Origin: Pedococcus dokdonensis
Lineage (GTDB): Bacteria; Actinomycetota; Actinomycetes; Actinomycetales; Dermatophilaceae
DNA length: 64,000 bases
Direction of reading: 5' to 3'
NCBI RefSeq assembly: GCF_900104525.1
Contig: NZ_LT629711.1
Coordinates: 2,976,001 to 3,040,000, forward strand
The notes beneath the pieces were generated by a model. That model made no database searches and was not told the origin of the DNA. It was given only the letters and a program-made list of their open reading frames with translations. Below, one piece after another: positions 27,940 to 40,687 of the stretch (the first letter of the stretch is position 1; the number at the start of each line of letters is the position of its first letter). A program made the translations under genes and the position numbers.

Positions 27940-29042
27940 TGGAGGTCGTCGGGGCGGTGCTCGAGGAGGTCGGCCGGACCGGTCCCTACGCGACCACCCG
28001 TCCCCTCACCGTCGGACCGCTCGACCTGGCCGGCCCCGAGCCGGGGGAGGTGCTGGTCCGGATCGGGGCCGCCGGCGTCTGCCACTCCGACCTCTCGGTC
28101 GTCGACGGCAACCGGTCGCGCCCGGTCCCGATGCTGCTCGGGCACGAGGCGTCCGGGCGGGTGGCTCAGCTGGGCGACGGTGTCAGCGATCTGGCGCTGG
28201 GGCAGCGGGTGGTCCTCACCTTCCTGCCCCGGTGCGGCGAGTGTGCCGGCTGCGCCACCGGGGGCCGTATGCCGTGCGGCCCCGGCTCCGCGGCGAACGC
28301 CGCCGGCGAGCTGCTCGGTGGCGGTCGACGGCTGTCTCGCGACGGCATACCGGTGCACCACCACCTCGGGGTCTCGGCCTTCGCCACGCACGCGGTCGTG
28401 GACCACCGGTCGGTGGTGGCCGTCGAGGACGACGTGCCCCCCGACGTGGCTGCCCTGCTGGGGTGCGCCGTGCTCACCGGCGGCGGTGCGCTGCTCAACG
28501 CCGCACCCCCGGCGGCCGGGCAGGACGTCCTGGTCGTGGGCCTGGGCGGGGTGGGTATGGCGGCGCTGCTGACCGCGCTCGCGCTCGGGACCGGCGCGGT
28601 GACCGCGGTCGACGCCGTGCCGGCCAAGCGCGCCCAGGCGCTCGAGCTCGGGGCGACGCGAGCGCTGGACCCGGCGGAGCTCGCCGACAGCGGGACGACC
28701 GCCGACGTGGTGGTCGAGGCGGCCGGGGTGGTGCCGGCGTTCGAGGCCGCGCTCGCGGCCACCGCTGCGGGTGGACGGCTCGTGACGGTCGGCCTCCCGC
28801 ACCCGGATGCGCGGGCCTCGGTCTCGCCGCTCGACCTGGTCGCGCAGGCCAAGACGGTGATCGGGAGCTACCTCGGCTCGGCGCTGCCGTCGCGCGACCT
28901 CCCCGTGCTGGCGCAGTGGTGGCGCGAGGGGCGGCTGCCGGTCGAGGCGCTGGTGTCGGCCCGGGTCGGCCTCGACGACGTCAACCACGCCATGGACGAG
29001 CTGGCGGCCGGGCGTGCCGTCCGCCAGCTGATCGAGCTCTGA
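27939..29042 (+). CDS. zinc-dependent alcohol dehydrogenase (MDR family)
   Basis: 367-residue medium-chain dehydrogenase/reductase. Catalytic zinc ligands are in GVCHSDLSV and LLGHEASG; the structural zinc site has four cysteines in the segment beginning LPRCGECAGCATGG and ending MPCG. The NAD(P)-binding motif is VVGLGGVGMAAL. The pattern resembles class III-type alcohol dehydrogenases. Substrate unknown. GTG at 27939 overlaps the thioesterase stop and no separate ribosome site is seen, so translation is probably coupled. Confidence 0.85.
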   Translation: MEVVGAVLEEVGRTGPYATTRPLTVGPLDLAGPEPGEVLVRIGAAGVCHSDLSVVDGNRSRPVPMLLGHEASGRVAQLGDGVSDLALGQRVVLTFLPRCGECAGCATGGRMPCGPGSAANAAGELLGGGRRLSRDGIPVHHHLGVSAFATHAVVDHRSVVAVEDDVPPDVAALLGCAVLTGGGALLNAAPPAAGQDVLVVGLGGVGMAALLTALALGTGAVTAVDAVPAKRAQALELGATRALDPAELADSGTTADVVVEAAGVVPAFEAALAATAAGGRLVTVGLPHPDARASVSPLDLVAQAKTVIGSYLGSALPSRDLPVLAQWWREGRLPVEALVSARVGLDDVNHAMDELAAGRAVRQLIEL

Positions 29043-29226
29043 GCGGCTGGGCGGCGCGACGGGTCAGGGCACGCTCGGCTGGAGCACGGGGAGCGACCTC
29101 GAGAAACGCGAGAATCGGGCGCTGAGGGGGTGGGAGACGTATCCCCACCCGTGAAAGGGCACTTTTTTGGCGCAGATCCGCGTTCTAGGGCCTCCTGACG
29201 CGAGATCCGACACCCCGGACAGGTAG

Positions 29227-31542
<2,316 letters not shown>

Positions 31543-31561
31543 GGGTATGGCGCGGGGCCAC

Positions 31562-31575
31562 GTTTCACGTGGAAC
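31562..31575. other. parS-like site between gyrB and gyrA
   Basis: GTTTCACGTGGAAC differs from the parS core at one position. It lies in the 155-bp gyrB-gyrA spacer, about 9 kb from oriC on the opposite side from the parAB cluster. Confidence 0.7.
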
Positions 31576-31640
31576 CCAGCCGCACGGCATACCGAGGGTT
31601 TGCACGATTTGACGAACTGCATTGACGGACAAGGGAATTC

Positions 31641-34393
<2,753 letters not shown>

Positions 34394-34397
<4 letters not shown>

Positions 34398-34900
34398 GCA
34401 CGGCAGGCCAGACCAGCAGGTCGGCCCTCCCCCAGGGAGGGTCCGCCCCGGTGAGCCCGCAGGCCTCCCCCCAGGCCTCCGCCCGCCCGGTGGGCGCGCG
34501 CGCCACAGGGAGCCCCTCCCCCGGTCAGGCCGCCCGTGCCCGGCGGGTCAAGCTCACCGTCTCGCGGGTCGACCCGTGGTCGGCGATGAAGATGTCGTTC
34601 CTCATCTCGGTCGCCCTCGGCATCGCCGGCGTCGTGATGGTGGCGGTGCTCTGGATGATCCTGTCCGGCATGGGCGTCTTCTCCGAGGTCAACCGGATGG
34701 TCGGCACGATCCTGTCCGACTCGGAGAACCCCTTCGACATCATGGACTTCCTCGGCTTCGGCCGGGTGCTGTCGCTGTCGATCGTGATCGGGGTCATCGA
34801 CGTCATCCTGATGACCGCGCTGTCGACCCTCGGCGCCTTCCTCTACAACATCTGCTCGGCGCTGGTCGGCGGTCTCCAGCTGACCCTCACCGACGACTGA
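34394..34900 (+). CDS. DUF3566 transmembrane protein
   Basis: 168-residue membrane protein with a disordered N-terminal 45 residues, a conserved [18 protein letters not shown] entry, and two membrane segments ([20 protein letters not shown] and [19 protein letters not shown]). The same gene follows gyrA in M. tuberculosis (Rv0007). Function is not established; a role near the division or envelope machinery has been suggested for the mycobacterial relatives. GTG at 34394 overlaps the gyrA stop, so translation is coupled. Confidence 0.87.
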
Positions 34901-34935
34901 GCGAGCCCACCTCGGCCCGCCCCACGGCTCTTCCT

Positions 34936-35007
34936 CGCAATACGGCAGTTGCGTCCACTCCCGCCCGGAAGTAGTTGGGCGGAGGGCCACGCAACTGCCG
35001 TTTTGCG
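34936..35007 (+). terminator. long nested hairpin after DUF3566
   Basis: ACGGCAGTTGCGT (34942-34954) pairs perfectly with ACGCAACTGCCGT (34989-35001); the stem extends five more pairs past a single mismatch and ends at a TTTT run. A second stem, CCGCCC/GGGCGG, is nested in the loop. It lies 35 nt after the DUF3566 stop and may end the gyrBA transcript, or be a palindromic repeat element. Confidence 0.6.
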
Positions 35008-35045
35008 TCGTGTCGGGCTGACCGCTGGAGCCGCCCGGAACCGTT

Positions 35046-35075
35046 TTGGAAGTGCGTGTGCGCGTGCTGTAACCT
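35046..35075 (+). promoter_or_regulatory. tRNA-Ile promoter
   Basis: TTGGAA (35046-35051), an 18-nt spacer and TAACCT (35070-35075), about 45 nt before the mature tRNA-Ile. Confidence 0.5.
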
Positions 35076-35120
35076 CGTGCCTCGCGCCACCTCCCGTGGC
35101 GCAGCGGAGATTGGGCTCAC

Positions 35121-35197
35121 GGGCCTATAGCTCAGACGGTTAGAGCGCTTCCCTGATAAGGAAGAGGCCACAGGTTCAAGTCCTGTTAGGCCCACCA
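35121..35197 (+). tRNA. tRNA-Ile (GAT)
   Basis: Complete cloverleaf: 7-bp acceptor GGGCCTA/TAGGCCC, anticodon GAT at 35155-35157 in loop CTGATAA, T-loop TTCAAGT. The 3' CCA (35195-35197) is encoded. Confidence 0.97.
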
Positions 35198-35240
35198 ATC
35201 CCGATCCCCGCGGTTGCTCTGCGAGGGAAGGCGACGGCCC

Positions 35241-35360
35241 ATGAAGAAGCTCCTGCTCCTCATCGTGACCGCCATCGGCGCCACCGCGATCCAGCGGAAG
35301 CTCAAGGCCCAGAAGGCCGAGAAGGACCTCTGGGCCGAGGCCACCGACACGCCTTCCTGA
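35241..35360 (+). CDS. DLW-39 family small protein
   Basis: A 39-residue protein starting MKKLLLLIVTAIGATAIQRK and carrying EKDLWAEATD near the end. Length and the D-L-W motif match the actinobacterial DLW-39 family, which is typically found at this place between the origin-proximal tRNA genes. It has one N-terminal hydrophobic segment followed by a charged helix (KLKAQKAEKDLW), so it is probably a membrane-tethered micropeptide. A GGAAGG site lies 12 nt before the ATG. Function unknown. Confidence 0.85.
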   Translation: MKKLLLLIVTAIGATAIQRKLKAQKAEKDLWAEATDTPS

Positions 35361-35396
35361 GCATCACCCGGTGCGCGCCCTCGGCGCCGCACCACT

Positions 35397-35473
35397 GGGG
35401 GCCATGGCGCAATTGGTAGCGCACCTGCTTTGCAAGCAGGGGGTTAGGGGTTCGAGTCCCCTTGGCTCCACCA
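35397..35473 (+). tRNA. tRNA-Ala (TGC)
   Basis: Acceptor GGGGCCA/TGGCTCC (one G-T pair), anticodon TGC at 35431-35433 in loop TTTGCAA, T-loop TTCGAGT, CCA encoded at 35471-35473. Confidence 0.97.
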
Positions 35474-35490
35474 CCTTCCGAGCGTCTCCC

Positions 35491-35559
35491 ACTTCTGGCC
35501 GGGTATGCCGGGTGCTCGCCCCCGATTCGCGGCTGCACCCCGCACCGGTGGCCGCAAGT
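35491..35559. repeat. 69-bp palindromic repeat, copy A
   Basis: Begins ACTTCTGGCC and ends GGCCGCAAGT (two mismatches to a perfect palindrome). It aligns base for base with copies B (35574-35642) and C (36252-36320), sharing the inner GGGTGC segment. Lies just after tRNA-Ala. Confidence 0.75.
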
Positions 35560-35573
35560 GCCAGCGGCCCGGA

Positions 35574-35642
35574 ACTTCTGGCCAGCTGTGCGGGGTGCAG
35601 GCCCGGATTCGGCGCCCACATCCAGCACCAGTGGCCAGAAGT
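35574..35642. repeat. 69-bp palindromic repeat, copy B
   Basis: Begins ACTTCTGGCC and ends GGCCAGAAGT, perfect 10-bp terminal inverted repeats, total 69 bp. It is 14 bp from copy A and 21 bp from the 3' end of the lipoprotein gene. Confidence 0.85.
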
Positions 35643-35663
35643 GCGGGAGGGGAGGGAGACGGG

Positions 35664-36215
35664 TCAGGGGCAGCCGCCGAGGTCCTCGCCAGCGGCATCG
35701 AGCGTGGTGCCGAGGAGGGCGAACCGGATGTCTGCCCGAGAGACCTTCGGGTCGACCCCCTCGGGACCGAAGAGGACAGCCATCGGGATCCCGGTCGGGA
35801 TGGCCCGCTCGACCGGCGCGCTGCGGATCCGCAGCACCAGGCAGCGCGGGCTCTCGCCGTCGACCCGGTCCACCGTGGCCCCCGGCGGGAACTCGGCGAG
35901 CAGCTGCGTCTGGGCCTGCTCGAAGGTCGTGCCCGGGGCGAAGTGCAGCCCGTAGTCAACCGCGCGCGGGTCCAGCTCCCAGAAGACGAAGTCGTAGCGA
36001 GCCTTGTCGCCGACCATCGGCAGATAGCGGGAGCCGTCCACCCCCGAAGGCGCCGCCTCGTGGTGCGCGTCCCACGCCGCACGAGTCGCGCCGAAACCGG
36101 TGAGCTCCGGCTGGGGCCGTTCCTTCCCACACCCGGCGACCAGCAGGCTGATCGCTAGACAGCTGGCAGCAGCAACGACCCGCTGCCCGCGTCCCCCGAA
36201 TGCCCACGTCAGCAC
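35664..36215 (-). CDS. putative lipoprotein of unknown function
   Basis: 183-residue exported protein with a type II signal peptide: hydrophobic VVAAASCLAISLLVAGC with lipobox LVAGC, then a mature domain of about 150 residues. The mature part has YLPMVGDKARYDFVFWELDP, a mid-section TTFEQAQTQLLAEFPPGATV and two C-terminal-half cysteines (PRCLVLRIR; GGCP). No family recognised. GTG at 36215 is chosen to give a normal signal-peptide length. The gene is bracketed by 69-bp palindromic repeats (copies A/B downstream, copy C upstream). Confidence 0.65.
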   Translation of the reverse strand: MLTWAFGGRGQRVVAAASCLAISLLVAGCGKERPQPELTGFGATRAAWDAHHEAAPSGVDGSRYLPMVGDKARYDFVFWELDPRAVDYGLHFAPGTTFEQAQTQLLAEFPPGATVDRVDGESPRCLVLRIRSAPVERAIPTGIPMAVLFGPEGVDPKVSRADIRFALLGTTLDAAGEDLGGCP

Positions 36216-36251
36216 GACGTCAGTGTGGCAGAGCAGCGCGACCACCCGCCG

Positions 36252-36320
36252 ACTTTTGGCCACCCGTGCTGGGTGCGGGCCCGCAACCGAGGGCGGCATC
36301 CCGCACTGCTGGCCAGAAGT
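36252..36320. repeat. 69-bp palindromic repeat, copy C
   Basis: Begins ACTTTTGGCC and ends GGCCAGAAGT, exactly 69 bp, aligned with copies A and B without gaps. It lies between the starts/ends of two minus-strand genes of unknown function. Confidence 0.82.
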
Positions 36321-36333
36321 CGGGAGGGAACGC

Positions 36334-36834
36334 TCACGGGGCGAGGAGGAGCAGGGGGACGCGGCAGTTGACGCCGACGTTGTTGAGCCGCTGCACCAGG
36401 GTCTTGCCGTCGATCGTCGGCAGCTCCATCGGCTTGGGCTTGCCGCTCTTGAGTGACCGCGCGTACGCGTCCCGCGCCGTCACCAGCCGCTGCCAGTCCT
36501 CGACCCACTGCGCGGCCGGCTGGTCGGCCTCGAGGCGTTCGGACCCGAGCGACTGCATCGTGGCGATCAGCTCGCTCACGGCGTCGTTCTGGGCGTTGAT
36601 CCCGCCGACCCGGCGCCCGACCGGCTGGGTGGCGGCGACGGCGGAGGCGGCGACCTTCTCGCGCATCGTGGCGCAGGCCGACGACGCGGTGCGGGCGATC
36701 GCGCCCTGCTCGACCACGTCCGGGTCGTCGGCGTTCGCGAAGCTCCACAGCTTGGTGAGCGCGACGGCCACGACCACACCCGCCACCACGACGGCGACGC
36801 GCGCTCCCCACACCCTCCACTGCTCCCCGGTCAT
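36334..36834 (-). CDS. membrane-anchored protein of unknown function
   Basis: With ATG at 36834 (GAGG 9 nt upstream) the protein has 166 residues: one N-terminal membrane segment (VWGARVAVVVAGVVVAVAL) and an exported helical domain (TMREKVAASAVAATQPVG, WVEDWQRLVTARDAYARSL). Two cysteines are present (SSACATM, GVNCRVP). No family recognised. A longer in-frame start exists at 36999; it would translate the 24-bp tandem repeat at 36854-36961 as repeated GVARLAVG octapeptides, so the repeat could be coding. Confidence 0.6.
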   Translation of the reverse strand: MTGEQWRVWGARVAVVVAGVVVAVALTKLWSFANADDPDVVEQGAIARTASSACATMREKVAASAVAATQPVGRRVGGINAQNDAVSELIATMQSLGSERLEADQPAAQWVEDWQRLVTARDAYARSLKSGKPKPMELPTIDGKTLVQRLNNVGVNCRVPLLLLAP

Positions 36835-36853
36835 CGACGCCATCCTCGCCACA

Positions 36854-36961
36854 ACTCCCCCGACCGCAAGTCGAGCGACTCCCCCGACCGCAAGTCGAGC
36901 GACACCCCCGACCGCAAGTCGAGCGACTCCCCCGACCGCAAGTCGAGCGACTCCCCCGACC
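36854..36961. repeat. 24-bp tandem repeat, 4.5 copies
   Basis: Units start at 36854, 36878, 36902, 36926 and (partial) 36950; units 1, 2 and 4 are identical and unit 3 has one change. Adjacent units join to form AGTCG-AG-CGACT, a short inverted repeat at each junction. Located directly upstream of the minus-strand gene starting at 36834. No unique spacers, so not CRISPR. Confidence 0.9.
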
Positions 36962-37042
36962 AGGAGCGCGACGCCACACGACGAGGCCCCGCGCGACATA
37001 CCCCTGGGGTGGCCGGCGGGGCCTGGTCGTTCCGGTGCTGGG

Positions 37043-37225
37043 CTATCCGTCGACCTCGACGGTCGGGGCCCCCGGCGCGTTCTTCTGCACCGACGCGATG
37101 CCGTTCTCGGCAGCCGACTTCGACTCGTACGCCTCACCCACGGCGATCACCTGGCCGTTGCTGGCCTTGAGCCGGAAGCGGTACTTGCCCGCCTTGTCCT
37201 GGTAGAGCTCGAACTTCCCCGCCAT
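37043..37225 (-). CDS. DUF1508 (YegP-like) protein
   Basis: 60-residue single-unit DUF1508 protein: MAGKFELYQDKAGKYRFRLK followed by ASNGQVIAVGEAYESKSAAE and NGIASVQKNAP. These small two-stranded/one-helix units are widespread; function is unknown. E. coli YegP has two units, this has one. ATG at 37225 follows GGAGGTG. Stands alone, with 117 bp to the next gene. Confidence 0.88.
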   Translation of the reverse strand: MAGKFELYQDKAGKYRFRLKASNGQVIAVGEAYESKSAAENGIASVQKNAPGAPTVEVDG

Positions 37226-37348
37226 CAGTGCACCTCCATGAGTGGACCAGACTGCGAACGGTTCGAAGCCTAGGGCTGCCCGTATGCCGCGTACAGACCT
37301 CAGGCGACCCAGCGGGCGTGCGGATTCAGGCCACTTTCAGCAAGCGAC

Positions 37349-37783
37349 TCAGCCCCGCTCGGCCAGCGCCTTGAGCTTGGTCATCGCGTCCATGGTCTGC
37401 TTCGGCAGGTCACGGCGGATCAGCGGGGTGAAGAGCTTGCCGATCCCCTTGGTGGCGATGTCGATGCTGTGGGTCAGGGTGGTGCCGACCCCGTCGGACG
37501 CCGAGACGAAGTCGACCGTCACGTCCATCATCCGGTCGGTGAACTTCATCGCGAAGTGCCGGTCCGGCTCGCGCGCGATGATCTGGCCGTCCATGGTGCC
37601 GGTCCGCCGGCCGTCGTCGTAGTGGTACCTGAGCTGGGTGCCGACGTCGTTGGCGCCGTCCGACAGCTTGTCGATCCCGGTGCAGCGCGAGAGCCACTGC
37701 GGGGTCTGGTCGAAGTCGTCGACGATCCCGAAGACGGTGGCCGGTGGGGCGGTGACGGAGAGGGTGTGGGAGAAGCGCGGCAC
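37349..37783 (-). CDS. SRPBCC-family protein
   Basis: 144-residue START/Bet v1-like protein: RFSHTLSVTAPPATVFGIVD opening, WLSRCTGIDKLSDG, and the long C-terminal helix RRDLPKQTMDAMTKLKAL. Such folds bind hydrophobic ligands or lipids; no ligand can be named. GTG at 37783 is chosen because GGAGG lies 7 nt upstream. No operon partners apparent. Confidence 0.8.
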   Translation of the reverse strand: MPRFSHTLSVTAPPATVFGIVDDFDQTPQWLSRCTGIDKLSDGANDVGTQLRYHYDDGRRTGTMDGQIIAREPDRHFAMKFTDRMMDVTVDFVSASDGVGTTLTHSIDIATKGIGKLFTPLIRRDLPKQTMDAMTKLKALAERG

Positions 37784-37854
37784 GGGGAGCCTCCGGGGGC
37801 GAGGTGAGGTGCGCACACGCTACTGCGTGCCGGCGTCCCGCAGGAGTGCCTGCC

Positions 37855-38181
37855 TCAGTTGTCCGGGTATGCCGGTGCCTCGGCTGCCGCGCGCAGGCTG
37901 GGCGGGGCGGGCAGCGGGCGGCGCGGTTCACGCACCCCGGCCAGGCCGTCGCCGGGACCGGGTCCATCGGGCAGGAACGCGCCCACGAGCCGGCGTCCGC
38001 GGACCCGGCGGTGCCGGTACACGGCATACAGGTCGGCGTGGGTGCGGTCGCGCGCGGTGACCCGGCGGATCGTCGGAGCACCGAGCATCACCGCCTCCCC
38101 GGGGCTGGCCGCCGTGACGAAGACCGGGCGGCCGTGGGGCCGGCCGGTGGGGTCGTGGGCGATGAGCTCGTACCTGGCCAT
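37855..38181 (-). CDS. hypothetical protein
   Basis: 108 residues from ATG at 38181, or 124 from ATG at 38229; neither has a strong ribosome site. It begins MARYELIAHDPTGRPHGRPV, has an Arg-rich middle (IRRVTARDRTHADLYAVYRH) and a Pro/Arg-rich tail. No domain recognised. It ends 73 bp before the SRPBCC gene start region and its possible long form nearly abuts selD, so it could be co-transcribed with selD. Coding status is moderately supported. Confidence 0.5.
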   Translation of the reverse strand: MARYELIAHDPTGRPHGRPVFVTAASPGEAVMLGAPTIRRVTARDRTHADLYAVYRHRRVRGRRLVGAFLPDGPGPGDGLAGVREPRRPLPAPPSLRAAAEAPAYPDN

Positions 38182-38231
38182 GCCCTCAGCGTGCGCCCCA
38201 TCCCGCTCACTCACAAGGGGTTCCGCCATCG

Positions 38232-39242
38232 CTAGCGGAGTTCGACGCGTGGCGGCCCCGCGACGGTGTGCCCGATCACCGGGGCACCCGGCACCTCGCC
38301 GACGACCAGGAGGCCACCGCTGGTCTGGGCATCGGCCAGCATGAGCAGCACGTCCTCGTCGACTCTTCCCCCGGTGACGTCGAGGTGCGGCCGCACCCAG
38401 TCGAGGTTGCGACGCGTGCCGCCACTCACGTACCCCTCGCGCAGCGACGACCAGGCGCCGTCGAGCACCGGCACCGCCGAGGCGTCGATCACCGCACCGA
38501 CGCCCGATGCGCGGAGCAGCTTGAACAGGTGGCCGAGCAGCCCGAAACCGGTCACGTCGGTGGCCGCCCGCGCACCCCCCGCGACCGCCGCCTGCGAGGC
38601 CGCGTCGTTGAGCGCCACCATCGACCCGACCGCCTGCCCGAACACCTCACCGGTCGCCTTGTGCCGGTTGTTGAGCACCCCCACGCCGATCGGTTTGGTC
38701 AGCGAGATCGGCAGCCCGGGCAGGGCGGCGTCGTTGCGCAGCAACAGGTCTGGGTCCACGACCCCGGTCACCGCCATGCCGTACTTCGGCTCCGGGTCGT
38801 CGATGGAGTGCCCACCCGCGACCGGGCACCCGGCGAGGCGCGCGACGTCGAGCCCACCGCGCAGCACCTCGCGCAACAGCTCCATCGGCAGCACCGACCG
38901 CGGCCACCCCACCAGGTTGATCGCCAGCACCGGCCGGCCACCCATCGCGTAGACGTCGGACAGCGCGTTCGCGGCCACGATCCGGCCGAAGTCGTAGGCG
39001 TCGTCGACCACCGGCGTGAAGAAGTCGGCCGTGCTGATCACGCCGACCCCGTCGGTGACCCGCACCACCGCGCCGTCGTCGCCGTCGTCCAGCCCCACGA
39101 CGAGGGTGCCGCCGAGGTCGTCGCCGCCCTGCCCCGTGAGACCGCGCACGACCTCCTCGAGCTCCCCGGGCGGGATCTTGCAGGCGCAGCCGCCGCCCGC
39201 GGCATACTGCGTCAGGCGGACCGGAGCACTGAGGGTGGTCAC
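38232..39242 (-). CDS. selD: selenide, water dikinase SelD
   Basis: Makes selenophosphate from selenide and ATP for selenocysteine synthesis. The 336-residue protein has the catalytic loop YAAGGGCACKIPP; the active residue is an ordinary cysteine (C19, codon TGC) with Lys22, not selenocysteine. The glycine-rich, metal/ATP-binding features include STADFFTPVVDD and AGGHSIDDPEPKYG, and DVTGFGLLGHL is present. GTG at 39242 is only 23 bp from the divergent tRNA-Sec gene. Confidence 0.95.
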   Translation of the reverse strand: MTTLSAPVRLTQYAAGGGCACKIPPGELEEVVRGLTGQGGDDLGGTLVVGLDDGDDGAVVRVTDGVGVISTADFFTPVVDDAYDFGRIVAANALSDVYAMGGRPVLAINLVGWPRSVLPMELLREVLRGGLDVARLAGCPVAGGHSIDDPEPKYGMAVTGVVDPDLLLRNDAALPGLPISLTKPIGVGVLNNRHKATGEVFGQAVGSMVALNDAASQAAVAGGARAATDVTGFGLLGHLFKLLRASGVGAVIDASAVPVLDGAWSSLREGYVSGGTRRNLDWVRPHLDVTGGRVDEDVLLMLADAQTSGGLLVVGEVPGAPVIGHTVAGPPRVELR

Positions 39243-39265
39243 GTGCCTACGCTAGCCTCGCTCGC

Positions 39266-39361
39266 GGAGGCGTACAGGCGCCTGGTGGCCCTCCCGGTCT
39301 TCAAAACCGGTGCAGCCGAGCACCTCGGCTGGGCGGGTTCGATTCCCGTCCGCCTCCGCCA
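39266..39361 (+). tRNA. selC: selenocysteine tRNA (TCA)
   Basis: A 96-nt tRNA with a long variable arm (CAGCCGAG/CTCGGCTG), anticodon TCA at 39301-39303 in a CCGGT/ACCGG stem, acceptor GGAGGCG/CGCCTCC, G73 and encoded CCA. The extended D-arm and acceptor fit tRNA-Sec. A TAGCCT -10-like hexamer at 39253-39258 precedes it. The selA ribosome site begins 6 nt after its end, so the tRNA may be processed from a selC-selA-selB transcript. Confidence 0.95.
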
Positions 39362-39376
39362 CCGACAGGAGGGCGT

Positions 39377-40675
39377 ATGCCGCAGCCGCACCACACGGAC
39401 GCGCGTCGCCTCGTGCCACGCACCGACGCAGTGCTCGCGAGACCCGCTGTGGCACAGGCGATCTCGCGGCTCGGGCGCGACGTCGTGCGGTCGGCGGTGC
39501 AGCTCGCCCAGGAGCAGGCGCGGGCCGGCCGGATCGCCCCCGAGGATGTGGAGGAGACGGCCCTCTCGGCCCTCCCCCAGCGCGCCACGAGCCTGACCCC
39601 GGTGCTCAACGCGACCGGGGTCGTCGTCCACACCAACCTCGGCCGGGCCCCGCTCTCGGCCGCTGCCGTCGAGGCGATGACGGCTGCGGCCGGCACCGTC
39701 GACGTGGAGCTCGACCTGGCCACCGGACAACGGTCCACGAGAGGCCGGGGCGCGGTCGCCGCCCTGCTCGGACGGCTGCCCGAGGCCGGTGGCGCGCTGG
39801 TCGTCAACAACGGTGCCGCGGCGCTGGTGCTCGCGACGACCGCGCTCGCCGCCGGGCGCGAAGTCGTCGTGAGCCGTGGCGAGATGGTCGAGATCGGCGA
39901 CGGCTTCCGGCTGCCCGACCTGATCGCCTCCGCGGGCGCGCGGCTGCGCGAGGTCGGCACCACCAACCGGACGACGCTGGCCGACTACGAGTCGGCCCTC
40001 GGACCGGACACCGGCTGCATCCTCAAGGTGCACCCCAGCAACTTCCGGGTCGAGGGCTTCACCTCGACGGTCGGTGTCGCAGAGCTCGCGACCCTGGGCC
40101 ACCCGGTGGTGCACGACATCGGCAGTGGTCTCCTGCGACCACACCGGCTGGTGCCGGACGAGCCCGACGCCGCGCAGGCGCTCGCGGACGGGGCGGCCGT
40201 GGTGACCTGCAGCGGCGACAAGCTGCTCGGGGGTCCGCAGGCCGGGCTCGTGCTGGGCACGGCAGACACCGTGGCCCGGCTGCGACGCCACCCACTGGCC
40301 CGGGCAGTACGCGCCGACAAGACCACGCTGGCCGCCCTCGAAGCGACCGTGCGCGGACCTCGCGCCCCCGTGTGGGACGCCCTCGAGGCCGACCCCGACA
40401 CGCTGCGGGCGCGCTGCGCCGCGATCGTCGCCGAGCTCCCGGACGGCCTCGCGACCGTGGTCCCGTCGGACGGGGTCGTGGGTGGCGGCGGCGCCCCGGG
40501 ACAGCTGTTGCCCGGGTGGGCGGTCGCCCTCGCGGAGCCGTATGCCGTGGGCTTGCGGCAGCTCGACCGTCCCGTCCTGGCGCGCGTGGAGAAGGGTCGG
40601 TGCCTGGTCGACCTCCGGTGCATCCCGGTGGAGGCGGATCCCTTGGTGGCACAGGCGATCCGCGACGCCGGGTAG
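39377..40675 (+). CDS. selA: L-seryl-tRNA(Sec) selenium transferase SelA
   Basis: PLP enzyme that converts seryl-tRNA(Sec) to selenocysteinyl-tRNA(Sec) with selenophosphate. The 432-residue protein has NATGVVVHTNLGRAPLS, the cofactor region VVNNGAAALVLATTALA, and the PLP lysine in CSGDKLLGGPQAG. Length is slightly short of E. coli SelA (463). AGGAGGG precedes the ATG by 3 nt. It is 12 bp from selB. Confidence 0.95.
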   Translation: MPQPHHTDARRLVPRTDAVLARPAVAQAISRLGRDVVRSAVQLAQEQARAGRIAPEDVEETALSALPQRATSLTPVLNATGVVVHTNLGRAPLSAAAVEAMTAAAGTVDVELDLATGQRSTRGRGAVAALLGRLPEAGGALVVNNGAAALVLATTALAAGREVVVSRGEMVEIGDGFRLPDLIASAGARLREVGTTNRTTLADYESALGPDTGCILKVHPSNFRVEGFTSTVGVAELATLGHPVVHDIGSGLLRPHRLVPDEPDAAQALADGAAVVTCSGDKLLGGPQAGLVLGTADTVARLRRHPLARAVRADKTTLAALEATVRGPRAPVWDALEADPDTLRARCAAIVAELPDGLATVVPSDGVVGGGGAPGQLLPGWAVALAEPYAVGLRQLDRPVLARVEKGRCLVDLRCIPVEADPLVAQAIRDAG

Positions 40676-40687
40676 GGGCGCCGGGAC

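Noticed and set aside
35397..36320. Genomic island integrated at tRNA-Ala
   Set aside because: No integrase and no repeated tRNA 3' end was found downstream; the nearby repeats are palindromic elements, not attachment-site duplications.
36854..36961. CRISPR array
   Set aside because: The 24-bp units are directly adjacent without unique spacers and there are no cas genes.
38232..39242. SelD as a selenoprotein itself
   Set aside because: The catalytic codon is TGC (Cys), not TGA, and no SECIS-like hairpin follows.
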